A stretch of 64,000 nt of DNA from Procambarus clarkii (Eukaryota > Arthropoda > Malacostraca > Decapoda > Cambaridae). Below, piece after piece: positions 1 to 11,276 of the stretch. The stretch spans positions 6,268,716 to 6,332,715 of the forward strand of contig NC_091188.1 of the NCBI RefSeq assembly GCF_040958095.1. Direction: 5' to 3'. The translations under genes were made by a program, and so were the position numbers. The notes under the pieces were generated by a model, which saw only the letters and a list, made by a program, of their open reading frames with translations, was not told the origin of the DNA and ran no database searches. The first letter of the stretch is position 1; the number at the start of each line of letters is the position of its first letter.

Positions 1-21
1 TCACAGACTTCTGTGAAGTAG

Positions 22-87
22 GTTGTTGTTTGATTTAGCTACTCAGAACAAAATGTCCATGTAGCACGGGCTATGGTGAGCCCGTAA
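22..87 (+). repeat. Two-hairpin short element, family 1
   Basis: GTTGTTTGATTTAGC, then stem 1 (GCTACT..AGAAC / ..GTAGC, diverged here), then stem 2 ACGGGCT-ATGGTG-AGCCCGT (66-85), then AA. The partner sequence is best preserved at 43,041. Confidence 0.65.
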
Positions 88-479
88 TGAAGTAGGTGTT
101 TGGGCTTGTCCCGAAGGGGAAGGGGGGCACTGGGATGACCCTACCCCCCCTTCCTCCCCCCTTCAAGACTCTCCCAATAAAATATCATTTATCCAGCCAA
201 GATTAATGAGGCTAGCCCCAAGCGTTTGACCTCCATCCTCGGACATATATTATCTGTTATAAGCTATATAATTCAGGTTCTAGGCCATTGTACAGGATGT
301 CTTAACTCAGAATGCTGATCTCAGGAAAGGATATTCACACAGACTCAGTGCTCAATAAATATAACATAATATATAAATATAACACTATATATCAATACTT
401 ATTAGCCACCTGAGAGCATTTTATATTCAAGATAAACTAATTTTATTTATATATAATTTTATTTATAATTTTCGCTGGA

Positions 480-655
480 ATACGACCCGCCAATCGTTTA
501 ACCACCAGGTGACCATTCACTGCTGAGTGAATAGAGGCAACTGTTAAGGATAAGCGCCCAGTCATTCTCCCCGGCACAGGATACGAACCTAGACCAAATC
601 GCTGGCGAAGCGCGGGGTCGAGTGTGTGTTACCACTGCGCCACGGGGGACTGGTC
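480..655 (-). mobile_element. tRNA-derived SINE
   Basis: Minus strand: GTGGCGCAGTGGTAACAC (A box, 625-643) and GGTTCGTATCC (B box, 579-589), then a body with CAGTTGCCTCTATTCACTCA and TTCACCTGGTGGTTAAAC-like sequence. This is a different family from the one at 5,480. Confidence 0.6.
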
Positions 656-861
656 ATCAGCAATAAATCATGAACACAGTAATAGCTAACAGTATATCAC
701 AGTAACTGTTCACTAAATATACATGTTTCATAATAATGTTAATGAGAGCTTTCCTCTACTGCCTTTTGTCGACTAACACACATCAACATCATCATCATAT
801 ATAGCATTGTAATTAGTTATTGGCTCAATAGACATAAATAGAACAATAGATAAACAACAGC

Positions 862-898
862 GTCTGTCTGTCTGTCTGTCTGTCTCTCTTTCTCTCTT

Positions 899-997
<99 letters not shown>

Positions 998-1017
998 TCT
1001 GCGTGTGTGTGTGTGTG
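862..1017. repeat. (CTGT)n/(CT)n/(GT)n compound microsatellite
   Basis: CTGT x5 leads into about 130 bases of CT with few interruptions, then TCTGC and (GT)8. No gene in 660-1,600. Confidence 0.95.
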
Positions 1018-1599
1018 GTAAGAGTTGATGTTATGTACACAATGTTCTAAAAAGTCTACGTACAAACTTGACGTTTCCTTTGAGTTATTGACTCACATTC
1101 AAACTTCCTTGCGGTGTCTGTGTGCCAAGCAAACAGGAGGACAAGCATTGTTTGCTTCTGTGGCTCCTTGGACGACAATATTGGTTGTGTGGTCTTGGAG
1201 AATGGTAAGTTTTGTCGCAGAAGTCACCACCACCTGTCTTCTTTACCCCCCCCCCCAGAGACCACCGCTGGTCAAAGAGTAACTCTAATGTGTTGATCTG
1301 TGAGGCTGGGGTCGCTGAGCCCCTCACGGTATAAGGTGTACAGCTTTGTACATGTGACCCGTGCTAGTGTGAGGCAGCTACTCACATCCGCGGTCCCTTG
1401 GTTTGTGAGCGAGTGAGTGAGTGAGTGAGAGGCAGCCAGCTAGCTATCACTCCAGCGTCCTAGAGGACAATCTCGATGCCTGTTTCTTGCTAGATTCTCA
1501 TAGCTCTGGTCTTTCCGTTCCATTCAGTCCTCTATTTCCTTTCTTGTATAGAAAGTTGACCTCAATCCACAATCTTTGGCCTCTTGGATCTCAGCTCCT

Positions 1600-2190
1600 G
1601 GGACGGGAAAGACGGTACTGTTATTGAGGGTTCTGGTACGGGAGAGACGGGACAGTTACAGGCTCGTGGGACGGGAGACCTGACAGGTGTACAGGTTCCT
1701 TGGACGGGACAGGCATATATATGACAAAGTATACAGACTCATCACACGGGACGAGACAGGACGGGTGCATAGGTACCTGGGACAGAAGGGAAAGGGTGGG
1801 GGGGGGGGGGTGAAGGGAGGAAAAGAGGACAGATGCACAGGCTTCTGGGACGGAAGAGACGGGACAGGAGGAGGGCGGGGCAGCCACCGCCACGATACCT
1901 TTCCTGGGCGTGGAGGTGTGCTATCGATCCCAGGTGAGGGGGGGGAGGGGAGACGATGGGAGGGGGGGGGGAGGGATGGTGAGGGAAGGGGAGAGGCAGG
2001 AAGGGGGAGGGGGTTTGGGGGGGAAGTAACGTTCAGACCACCTCAATAATGCAGTCGGGGCTCAACAGTGGGGGGTGGGGAGGGGGTGGGGGGGGGCAGG
2101 AAGGACAGTGCTCAATCCACCTGTCCCGTAGGGGGAGGGGGTGCTGGGATGGGGGGTTCGAACAGGGGGAGGGGGAGAGGGAAGTACAAT
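1600..2190 (+). other. Degenerate GGGACGGGA repeats and G-rich tract
   Basis: GGGACGGGA-type motifs with CAGGTGTACAGGTTCC recur irregularly at 1,600-1,870. From 1,796 to 2,180 the plus strand is G-rich with many runs of four or more G, a candidate for G-quadruplex structure. No gene seen. Confidence 0.6.
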
Positions 2191-2192
2191 AT

Positions 2193-4605
2193 TTGTTGTG
2201 GTGGTGCTCTGACTGTTGTGGTGGTGCTCTGACTGTTGTGGTGCTCTGACTGTTGTGGTGGTGCTCTGGTTGTTGTGGTGGTGCTCTGGTTGTTGTGGTG
2301 GTGATCTGGTTGTTGTGGTGGTGCTCTGGCTGTTGTGGTGGTGCTCTGGTTGTTGTGGTGGTGCTCTGGTTGTTGTGGTGGTGCTCTGACTGTTGTGGTG
2401 GTGCTCTGACTGTTGTGGTGGTGCTCTGACTGTTGTGGTGGTGCTCTGACTGTTGTGGTGGTGCTCTGACTGTTGTGGTGGTGCTCTGGGTGTTGTGGTG
2501 GTGCTCTGACTGTTGTGGTGGTGCTCTGGTTGTTGTGGTGGTGCTCTGACTGTTGTGGTGGTGCTCTGGTGTTGTGGTGGTGCTCTGACTGTTGTGGTGG
2601 TGCTCTGGTTGTTGTGGTGGTGCTCTGGTTGTTGTGGTGGTGCTCTGGTTGTTGTGGTGGTGCTCTGGTTGTTGTGGTGGTGCTCTGGTTGTTGTGGTGG
2701 TGCTCTGGTTGTTGTGGCGGTGCTCTGGTTGTTGTGGTGGTGCTCTGGTTGTTGTGGTGGTGCTCTGGTTGTTGTGGTGGTGCTCTGGTTGTTGTGGTGG
2801 TGCTCTGGTTGTTGTGGTGGTGCTCTGGTTGTTGTGGTGGTGCTCTGGTTGTTGTGGTGGTGCTCTGACTGTTGTGGTGGTGCTCTGGTTGTTGTCGTGG
2901 TGCTCTGACTGTTGTGGTGGTGCTCTGGTTGTTGTGGTGGTGCTCTGACTGTTGTCGTGGTGCTCTGACTGTTGTGGTGGTGCTCTGACTGTTGTGGTGG
3001 TGCTCTGACTGTTGCGGTGGTGCTCTGACTGTTGCGGTGGTGCTCTGGTTGTTGTGGTGGTGCTCTGACTGTTGTGGTGGTGCTCTGACTGTTGTGGTGG
3101 TGCTCTGACTGTTGTGGTGGTGCTCTGACTGTTGTGGTGGTGCTCTGACTGTTGTGGTGGTGCTCTGACTGTTGTGGTGGTGCTCTGACTGTTGTGGTGG
3201 TGCTCTGACTGTTGTGGTGGTGATCTGACTGTTGTGGTGGTGCTCTGACTGTTGTGGTGGTGCTCTGACTGTTGTGGTGGTGCTCTAACTGTTGTGGTGG
3301 TGCTCTGACTGTTGTGGTGGTGCTCTGACTGTTGTGGTGGTGCTCTAACTGTTGTGGTGGTGCTCTGGTTGTTGTGGTGGTGCTCTGGTTGTTGTGGTGG
3401 TGCTCTGGTTGTTGTGGTGGTGCTCTGGTTGTTGTGGTGGTGCTCTGGTTGTTGTGGCGGTGCTCTGGTTGTTGTGGTGGTGCTCTGGTTGTTGTGGTGG
3501 TGCTCTGGTTGTTGTGGTGGTGCTCTGGTTGTTGTGGTGGTGCTCTGGTTGTTGTGGTGGTGCTCTGACTGTTGTCGTGGTGCTCTGACTGTTGTGGTGG
3601 TGCTCTGACTGTTGTGGTGGTGCTCTGACTGTTGTGGTGGTGCTCTGGTTGTTGTGGTGGTGCTCTGGTTGTTGTGGTGGTGCTCTGGTTGTTGTGGTGG
3701 TGCTCTGGTTGTTGTGGTGGTGCTCTGGTTGTTGTGGTGGTGCTCTGACTGTTGTGGTGGTGCTCTGACTGTTGTGGTGGTGCTCTGGTTGTTGTGGTGG
3801 TGCTCTGACTGTTGTGGTGGTGCTCTGGTTGTTGTGGTGGTGCTCTGGTTGTTGTGGTGGTGCTCTGGTTGTTGTGGTGGTGCTCTAACTGTTGTGGTGG
3901 TGCTCTGACTGTTGTGGTGGTGCTCTGGTTGTTGTGGTGGTGCTCTAACTGTTGTGGTGGTGCTCTGACTGTTGTGGTGGTGCTCTGACTGTTGTGGTGG
4001 TGCTCTAACTGTTGTGGTGGTGCTCTAACTGTTGTGGTGGTGCTCTGACTGTTGTGGTGGTGCTCTGACTGTTGTGGTGGTGCTCTGGTTGTTGTGGTGG
4101 TGCTCTGACTGTTGTGGTGGTGCTCTGACTGTTGTGGTGGTGCTCTGGTTGTTGTGGTGGTGCTCTGACTGTTGTGGTGGTGCTCTGGTTGTTGTGGTGG
4201 TGCTCTGGTTGTTGTGGTGGTGCTCTGACTGTTGTGGTGGTGCTCTGACTGTTGTGGTGGTGCTCTGGTTGTTGTGGTGGTGCTCTGACTGTTGTGGTGG
4301 TGCTCTGACTGTTGTGGTGGTGCTCTGGTTGTTGTGGTGGTGCTCTGACTGTTGTGGTGGTGCTCTGACTGTTGTGGTGGTGCTCTGGTTGTTGTGGTGG
4401 TGCTCTGACTGTTGTGGTGGTGCTCTGACTGTTGTGGTGGTGCTCTGACTGTTGTGGTGGTGCTCTGGTTGTTGTGGTGGTGCTCTGACTGTTGTGGTGG
4501 TGCTCTGACTGTTGTGGTGGTGCTCTGGCTGTTGTGGTGGTGCTCTGACTGGTGTGGTGGTGCTCTGACTGTTGTGGTGGTGCTCTGACTGTTGTGGTGG
4601 TGCTC
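2193..4605. repeat. 20-bp minisatellite, about 120 units
   Basis: Unit G(GT/AC)TGTTGTGGTGGTGCTCT. Two main variants, GGTT and GACT, alternate in irregular blocks, with rarer AACT, GGCT, GTGG-to-GTCG and GTGG-to-GCGG variants. Because 20 is not divisible by 3, all three frames of one strand give the same 20-residue periodic peptide, so open frames here have no coding meaning. Confidence 0.95.
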
Positions 4606-4834
4606 AAATTTAACACCTTCATTAATTACTTTTCAAATCCAAATGATTTCAGTCACATAAATTTTATTCAAACCATAATTGTTTGGGCCAGGAAACAACA
4701 GTTGTAATTGACGTGTGGTAATTCCCCGCCCCCGGCCACTGGGCGCTGCTCGTAAAGGTACACGGAATTGCCTTGTTAATCCTTTTTTACTCACTCATTA
4801 TTCACTCATTATTACTCGTGAAGCGTGAGTGTGT

Positions 4835-5183
4835 GTGTGTTCTCACCTAATTGTTCTCACCTAATTGTGCTTGCGGGGGTTGAGCTCTGGCTCTATGGTC
4901 CCGCCTCTCAACCGTCAATCAACAGGCGTACAGATTCCTGAGCCTATTGGGCTCTATCATATCTACACTTGAAACTGTGTATGGAGTCAGCCTCCACCAC
5001 ATCACTTCCTAATGCATTCCATTTGTCAACCACTCTGACATTAAAAAAGTTCTTTCTAATATCTCTGTGGCTCATTTGGGCGCTCAGTTTCCACCTGTGT
5101 CTCCTAGTGCGTGTGCCCCTTGTGTTAAATAGCCTGTCTTTATCTACCCTATCAATTCCCTTGAGAATCTTGAATGTAGTGAT

Positions 5184-5186
<3 letters not shown>
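4835..5186 (-). mobile_element. CR1-like LINE C-terminal fragment and 3' UTR
   Basis: The minus frame 5186-4944 encodes ITTFKILKGIDRVDKDRLF, KNFFNVRVVDKWNALGSDVV and FKCRYDRAQ, the terminal block of a non-LTR RT. Downstream to 4,835 is a 3' UTR with the CAACCCCCGCAAGCACAATT motif. The same UTR recurs at 5,275-5,345. Confidence 0.65.
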
Positions 5187-5269
<83 letters not shown>

Positions 5270-5272
5270 TGT
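5186..5272. repeat. (GT)n microsatellite
   Basis: About 40 GT repeats, ending TTTGTGT. It sits between the CR1-like fragment and its repeated UTR. Confidence 0.95.
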
Positions 5273-5274
5273 AT

Positions 5275-5555
5275 TCACCTAGTTGTGCTTGCGGGGGTTG
5301 AGCTCTGGTCTTTCGGCCCGCCTCTCAACTGTCAATCAACTGTTACTAACTACTTTTTTTCAACCCCCCCCCCCTCCTCCAGGAAGCAGCCCGTGACAGC
5401 TGACTAACTCCCAGGTACCTATTTACTGCTAGGTAACAGGGGCCTAGGTTGCAAGAAACTCTGCCCATCGTTTCTCCCCCGGCGCCCGGGATCGAACCCG
5501 GGATCACAGGATCACGTGTACAGCGTGCTGTCCGCTCGGCCACCGGCTCCCCACG
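5275..5555 (-). mobile_element. LINE 3' UTR fragment plus tRNA-derived SINE
   Basis: The left part repeats the UTR at 4,840-4,920. The right part, on the minus strand, starts with a tRNA-like head: GGCCGAGCGGACAGCACGC (A-box-like) and GGTTCGATCCC (B box) at about 5,480-5,552. The body contains TACCTATTTACTGCTAGGTA. The SINE at 33,545-33,806 is the same family. Confidence 0.65.
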
Positions 5556-5609
5556 AGTGCCACGTGACGCAGAGAACAACAATATTTATACATACGCTGA
5601 TGAGGGCAC

Positions 5610-6034
5610 TGAAATAGGGTGCAGGGGGGGGGAGGAAATACCTTCAGAGGAAGAAAACCCAGTATTGGGTTCTAAGGGAGGGGGGAAGAAAACTGAGGGG
5701 GGGGCTCAGTTTTCTCCCCCCCACCCACACACACACACACCTGCTACAGATATACCTGATACCAGATACCCGCTACACAATAGTGAACATGCGAATCAAA
5801 GTTGTAAAAAAAAAGGTATCAATGTGCATTAGTCCTGCCCGCGTTCGATCCCATCTGAAGTAGGCAGCACAGTTCACGGCCTCGTTGTGACACCTGTTTT
5901 AATCTACTCCTTGATGGTGTGAAGTAAGCAGAGGAAGGGAGGAATAAGGGAGGAGGAGATGAAGAGAAGGAATGGGTAAGGAGGTAGAAAGGTTTAGAAA
6001 ACGTGGACGCGGATAGGGGGGGAACTAGTCCGTG

Positions 6035-6036
<2 letters not shown>
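5610..6036. other. Non-coding, purine-rich and AC-rich
   Basis: G-runs at 5,626 and 5,680-5,706, and a short (CA)n at 5,728. The remainder is unremarkable with no supported gene. Confidence 0.5.

Positions 6037-6113
<77 letters not shown>
6037..6113. repeat. (GA)n microsatellite
   Basis: About 38 GA repeats. Confidence 0.95.
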
Positions 6114-6116
<3 letters not shown>

Positions 6117-6221
6117 CTTAGAAAAGTGTAGAATAAAGAGAATAAGATTAGTGTGACTCTAGATGTTTGACTGATGTTACTTCACTGCCACTATTCTGTC
6201 AGTTCTACATTTTCTATAACT

Positions 6222-6291
6222 GTTGTTGTTGTTTAAGATTCGCTACCTAGAACAAAAAGTTCCAAGTAGCACGGGCTATGGTGAGCCCGTG
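6222..6291 (+). repeat. Two-hairpin short element, family 1
   Basis: GTTGTTGTTGTTTAAGATTC, GCTACCTAGAAC-AAAAA-GTTCCAAGTAGC (stem 1), ACGGGCT-ATGGTG-AGCCCGT (stem 2). Confidence 0.7.
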
Positions 6292-7389
6292 TTCCATAAC
6301 TACTAAATAGTGCGACAAGAAGCACCATTCATTGAGTCTTTACTGAATGTAACTCGTCTTTCTCTCTCTCTTCCTACTTGAGAGATCCGTAGCCCTGATC
6401 ACCTTATAAATACTCTGTCATGTGGTATTCATTTAAAAAGAAATGAACAAATCTCTCTGTAGTTATTCTAACCTTAGATTGTTATTATACGAAAATTAAT
6501 TCCATTTTCAGCAATTGAATACTAGTTCTGCCCTTGTGAACACTTTATAAAGTTACTATTTAATATGGAGCTAATGAACCCAAGAAATCGATCAATCTAC
6601 AAATACTTAACCATTCATAGCTAATTGGTCCACACTATTCCCTCTCACTCCATTCCTCCTCCTCCTCTCCTACTCCTTCATCTTCTCATCTTCCATCTGA
6701 TCCCGTTTTCTACCTCTCCCTTCCTCCGTGTCCTCGTTTTCTAACCTTCCACCTTCCCACCCACTCCTCCCTTCTCATCTCCTTACTTATTCCTCCCTTC
6801 CTCTGATTACTCCTCACCATCACCACGGAGTAGATTGAAACTGGTGTTAGGCCGTAGAGGAGAACGGCGTAACGTATAGTGAGAGGGTACAGAATACAAG
6901 GAGCATTCTACAGTTCCTCTCTCAAGGAGAATGTACAGAATAGGGGTGACTAGGTTAATCCCAGGCTTTACCCACCTTCTTTATAAATAGGAAGTAAGAA
7001 CACACAATTTTCATTTCCTAGCATAAAGTAGAGCGATAAGAAAGTATAAATGAACTATATCAATGGTTCAGAAGTTTGTTTTTATTTGTTTGAGGTGATA
7101 TAAATACGGGTAAACATACAAGTCAAAAGTTACAGACACGAAGCAATGGACTAAAACTGAACAAACTTCGATTTAGAAAATAGATACAAACTGAGCTCTG
7201 AAATAGGGTTGGAGATCTGTGGAACAAGTTGGCAAGGAACGTACTCCTTGGCCACTACCTCGCTGGCAAGTTGACGTTCAAGATGGACAGATATGGACAT
7301 ATAGACGGGTAAACACACCAGGAGACCCTCAAGTAGACAGGCCGACGCATCCTTATGTGTTGATAGAGAGACTGGAAGACAGAGACAAG

Positions 7390-7391
<2 letters not shown>
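6292..7391. other. Non-coding interval
   Basis: Pyrimidine-rich CTCC/TCCT at 6,640-6,820; the rest is mixed. No frame with recognisable domains. Confidence 0.5.

Positions 7392-7440
<49 letters not shown>
7392..7440. repeat. (GA)n microsatellite
   Basis: About 24 GA repeats, then a G-run. Confidence 0.95.
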
Positions 7441-7447
<7 letters not shown>

Positions 7448-8060
7448 TGGGGCAGGAGGATGTGAGTGACCATAGGGATGGAGGAGGAGGAGGATTGAGG
7501 AAGGATCAACTTACTAATTAAATCGGACTCTCACAGGTCCATTTGAAAGATCCAAAGGAGACAAGTTAATTAAAATGTAGGCCCCATTGAGGCAGAGATA
7601 TTGGTGATCACGTGTCGGCGACCTCTCACTAAAGTGGCCCAAACATCTTTAAACCCTCTCACTGTGTTAAAAAAAAATCCCATTATGTTATAAGTTATAA
7701 ACAATTCCCAAAAAAGCCGACACACTAAATTTTAGAGAAACTAAATCATATTAGTCATTATATGATTGAAATTTACATAACAAAAAAACTGCTGAAATTT
7801 GGTGTGTCGGTTTTCTTTTTTTTTTTTACTTTTTAGAACTTGAGGGTATACTAATCAATTTTCATAATAATGTTTTTTTGGAGGGGGATCAGTTTACGAG
7901 TCCACCGCCCCCTTGATGACGATGCTGGGGGGGGGGGGAAGGACTCGAACAAGGTCAGCTGAAGACTGGACTAGTGGCCAGGGCTGGCGGACGGGCGGAC
8001 TGGGTGCTGTGTTCGTATCAGAAATACAAGAGTATGGGAGGGAGGCAAGGGGAAAGGTGA
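7441..8060. other. Non-coding interval
   Basis: AT-rich at 7,660-7,880 with homopolymer runs, GC-rich after 7,900. No supported gene. Confidence 0.5.
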
Positions 8061-8065
8061 GGGTC

Positions 8066-8208
8066 CGGATGACGGGTGAGGGGCCCCCAGATGGAAGGTG
8101 AAGGGGTGCAGATGACGGGTGAGGGGTCCAGATGGAAGGTGAAGGGGGTCCAGATGACGGGTGAGGAGCCCAGATGGAAGGTGAGGGGGTCTAAATGACG
8201 GGTGAAGG
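8066..8208. repeat. GATGACGGGTGAGG tandem repeat
   Basis: GATGACGGGTGAGG and CCAGATGGAAGGTGA alternate about four times with a period near 45-50 bases. Confidence 0.75.
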
Positions 8209-8723
8209 ATACAATGATTGAACGAGTGACAAATGGGCCTTACAACCACCAAACTGTCACGCCCACCAAAGCCTGGCAGCTACAGCAGGACAGTACCCAG
8301 CACCGTCAATTACTCACCATAACCGAGGCCGAAGTAACCCGACAGTTACCCGGCACAGTCGCCGGGTAACAAGGGAGGTCAAAGGTCACACTCTCACCAC
8401 TCGCTATTTATATCCTCTGTGACGGCTCTTTTGTTGAAAAGAATGATGCGCATGGGAGAGACCGGTCGACCAAGCAGACCTACTTATTATTACACATCAT
8501 AGGCACACCTAAAGCCCAACCGTATCGGTCGTGCCCGAGGGGAGGGGGGGGGGTGATGGGTGTTCTTCCCCCTCACCGCCAGCCAATACCTGTGATGGGG
8601 GCGGCAAGAAGGGGACAAGACAAGACAAGAGCCCCGGTGGGAGTACTTGCGCCGCCTTGCTGTCCCCTGGGTGGCGCTCACTCTACCATCTCCTGGGTTA
8701 ATACACCCCTCCCTTTCCCCCGA
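8209..8723. other. Non-coding interval
   Basis: GC-rich, with no recognised gene, SINE or LINE. Confidence 0.4.
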
Positions 8724-8934
8724 CACCCCCTCCTACACCCCCTTCTACACCCCCTTCTACACGCCCTTCTACACCCCCTTCTACACCCCCTTCTACACCC
8801 CCTTCTACACCCCCTCCTACACCCCCTTCTACACCCCCTTCTACACCCCCTTCTACACCCCCTCCTACACCCCCTCCTACACCCCCCTCCTACACCCCCC
8901 TCCTACACCCCCCTCCTACACCCCCTCCCTAGAC
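8724..8934. repeat. 12-bp polypyrimidine minisatellite
   Basis: CCCCCTTCTACA/CCCCCTCCTACA, about 17 copies, almost all pyrimidine on the plus strand. Confidence 0.9.
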
Positions 8935-9593
8935 GCCGACAACGGTCCCATTTGACAGGTATACGCGGGACGGAAGATACAATTCTGGGGAGATTGGGTC
9001 CGGATTGAGAGGCGCTTCAAGTCGGACCACGTTTATGACCCCCACCGGGAGGAGGAGGAGGACCTCGGTGGGGGCTGATGGCGACTTGTCGTCGTCGAGG
9101 AGGAGGGAAGGCATGAGGCTACCAGACATTGATTACTCTATGAGGAATGGCTAAGATTGTGTGGAAGTAAGGCACCAACAAGACAATAGCTAGTTTTAAC
9201 TCCTTTCTCATCCTTCCTCTCCCACTCCAGCACCCCCCTCCCACTCCAGCATTCCCTCCCCCCTCTTCCCACCTCTCCCACACTCTGCTAGGGTACAAGT
9301 GTGGAAGAGTTTTTAGCCCTGTGTATTTTTGTACAGGCTAAGAGCTCTTTCCTCCCTCGGTTCATTTTAAAGCCTAATTCAAGTATTTTATCCCCAGAAC
9401 CCGATCGGCTAGTCGCTATATGCATCCACTCACCCATCCCCGACCCTCCCAGCCCCTTCCCACCCATCCCAACCCCTTCCCGCCCATCCCTGACTATCCC
9501 AGCCCCTTCCCATTTACTGCTGGGGGCCTGGACGAAGAGTATAAAGAAAGTGTTTATATTCTCCCCAAATGTTAAGAATTTGAAGGTCTTGAT
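8935..9593. other. Non-coding interval
   Basis: It includes a (GGA)-rich stretch at 9,045-9,115 and CCATCCC-rich sequence at 9,430-9,510. No domain recognised. Confidence 0.4.
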
Positions 9594-9825
9594 GAGCTAG
9601 TGGTGCTAGCTAGTGCTCTCAGGTGAGCTAGTGGCGCTAGTTAGTGGTGCTACCCAGTGCCCTCAGGTGAGCTAGTGGTGCTAGCTAGTGCTCTCAGGTG
9701 AGCTAGTGGCGCTAGTTAGTGGTGCTACCCAGTGCCCTCAGGTGAGCTAGTGGTGCTAGCTAGTGCTCTCAGGTGAGCTAGTGGCGCTAGTTAGTGGTGC
9801 TACCCAGTGCCCTCAGGCAAGCTAG
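9594..9825. repeat. 75-bp tandem repeat, three near-identical copies
   Basis: GAGCTAGTGGTGCTAGCTAG starts at 9594, 9669 and 9744. Each unit itself contains two diverged GTGAGCTAGTGG half-units. Confidence 0.9.
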
Positions 9826-10337
9826 TTTGCGAGGAGGCAAACCAGTCAACCCGTCATCTACGCAAGTCCATTACATCCAGCGGTCGACCCCACAGAGGCA
9901 TTCATAATTTGTTACATGCTGTTCATTCAAAACGGGAATTTTCTCAAATATAAATTAATATTATAATATATATTAGTATATTTTGTATATATAGGCACAC
10001 GTAAGGTGTTTAGGTTCTGTTGGCGATTATTTGTATTTGTAGTACGTGGGTGAAGCATTTACAGCGTTGTGATTCGAACAAAAGTCGTCAGTGAAGCACT
10101 TGTTCCGGAAGTGTTCGAACGTCAACGGTTGTGAGTCGTGTGTAAACAGTTTTTCATTCATAAACAGCTGGGGGGTTGGCTGGTGGATGGAATCACTTTT
10201 AGGTCTTTGGAGGACGGGCTGCACCAGGTGTGTGATTGGCGGTCTGTTCCAGTCAACATAATTAACTGGAACGATGATTCCAATATTTCAGGGCACGCGA
10301 TGGGTGGATTGTTTAATGGTGGTGTACCTGTCTGTTT
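9826..10337. other. Non-coding interval
   Basis: AT-rich patch at 9,930-10,000. No gene seen. Confidence 0.4.
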
Positions 10338-11276
10338 GTCCCTCCGATTGGTGGGGGGGGGGAGCTACCCGCCCTCTCCTCTGATTGGTGGGGGAGCCAC
10401 TCGCTCTCTCCTCCGATTGGTGGGGGAGCTACTCGCTCTCTCCTCCGATTGGTGGGGGAGCTACTCGCTCTCTCCTCCGATTGGTGGGGGAGCTACTCGC
10501 TCTCTCCTCCGATTGGTGGGGGAGCTACTCGCTCTCTCCTCCGATTGGTGGGGGAGCTACTCGCTCTCTCCTCCGATTGGTGGGGGAGCTACTCGCTCTC
10601 TCCTCTGATTGGTGGGGGGGGGAGCTACTCGCCCTCTCCTCTGATTGGTGGGGGAGCCACTCGCTCTCATCTCCGATTGGTGGGGGAGCTACTCGCCCTC
10701 TCCTCTGATTGGTGGGGGAGCTACCCGCCCTCTCCTCTGATTGGTGGGGGGGGGAGCTACCCGCCCTCTCCTCTGATTGGTGGGGGGGGGGGAGCTACTC
10801 GCCCTCTCCTCCGATTGGTGGGGGAGCTACTCGCTCTCTCCTCCGATTGGTGCGGGAGCTACTCGCCCTCTCCTCTGATTGGTGGGGGAGCTACTCGCTC
10901 TCTCCTCCGATTGGTGGGGGAGCTACTCGCTCTCTCCTCTGATTGGTGGGGGGGGGGAAGCTACTCGCCCTCTCCTCTGATTGGTGGGGGGGGGAGCTAC
11001 TCGCCCTCTCCTCTGATTGGTGGGGGAGCTACTCGCCCTCTCCTCTGATTGGTGGGGGAGCCACTCGCTCTCTCCTCCGATTGGTGGGGGAGCTACTCGC
11101 CCTCTCCTCTGATTGGTGGGGGAGCTACTCTCCCTCTCCTCTGATTGGTTGGTGAGCTACTCGCCCTCTCCTCTGATTGGTGGGTGAGCTACTCGCCCTC
11201 TCCTCTGATTGGTGGGTGAGCTACTCGCCCTCTCCTCTGATTGGTGGGTGAGCTACTCGCCCTCTCCTCTGATTGG
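10338..11276. repeat. 32-bp CCAAT-bearing minisatellite, about 28 units
   Basis: Unit CTCTCCTCYGATTGGTGGGGG followed by AGCTACTCGC, with G-run length variation. Each unit contains GATTGG; the complement ACCAATCAGAG fits the NF-Y/CCAAT-box consensus. The last units change to GGTGGGTGAGC. It ends about 750 bases before the first recognised exon. Confidence 0.9.

Noticed and set aside
579..650. tRNA-like A and B boxes here and at 5,480, 20,238, 33,735, 42,508 and 45,775 as possible tRNA genes
   Set aside because: Acceptor and anticodon stems do not pair properly and conserved SINE bodies follow; these are SINE heads.
773..1040. Arg/Glu repeat frames (RERERER), also at 7,219-7,521 and 13,827-14,069
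   Set aside because: Translations of CT/GA microsatellites.
1131..1204. Candidate upstream exon of the EFCAB14-like gene, AACAG..GGTAAGT, phase-compatible with 12,021
   Set aside because: Weak polypyrimidine tract, no resemblance to the expected membrane-spanning region, and far from the next exon. Kept only as a possibility.
2473..4622. Many long open frames on both strands (about 100-205 codons, VVVVLWLLWWCSGCC-type and HHHNSQSTTTT-type)
   Set aside because: They are translations of the 20-bp minisatellite; all frames give the same periodic peptide. No start context, no domain.
8553..9008. 151-codon plus frame rich in LLHPLLHP
   Set aside because: Driven by the 12-bp polypyrimidine repeat; no domain or splice context.
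10138..11155. Frames of 77-199 codons with LSSDWWGSYSLSPPIGGG repeats
   Set aside because: Shadow of the 32-bp minisatellite; period and frame shift with G-run length.
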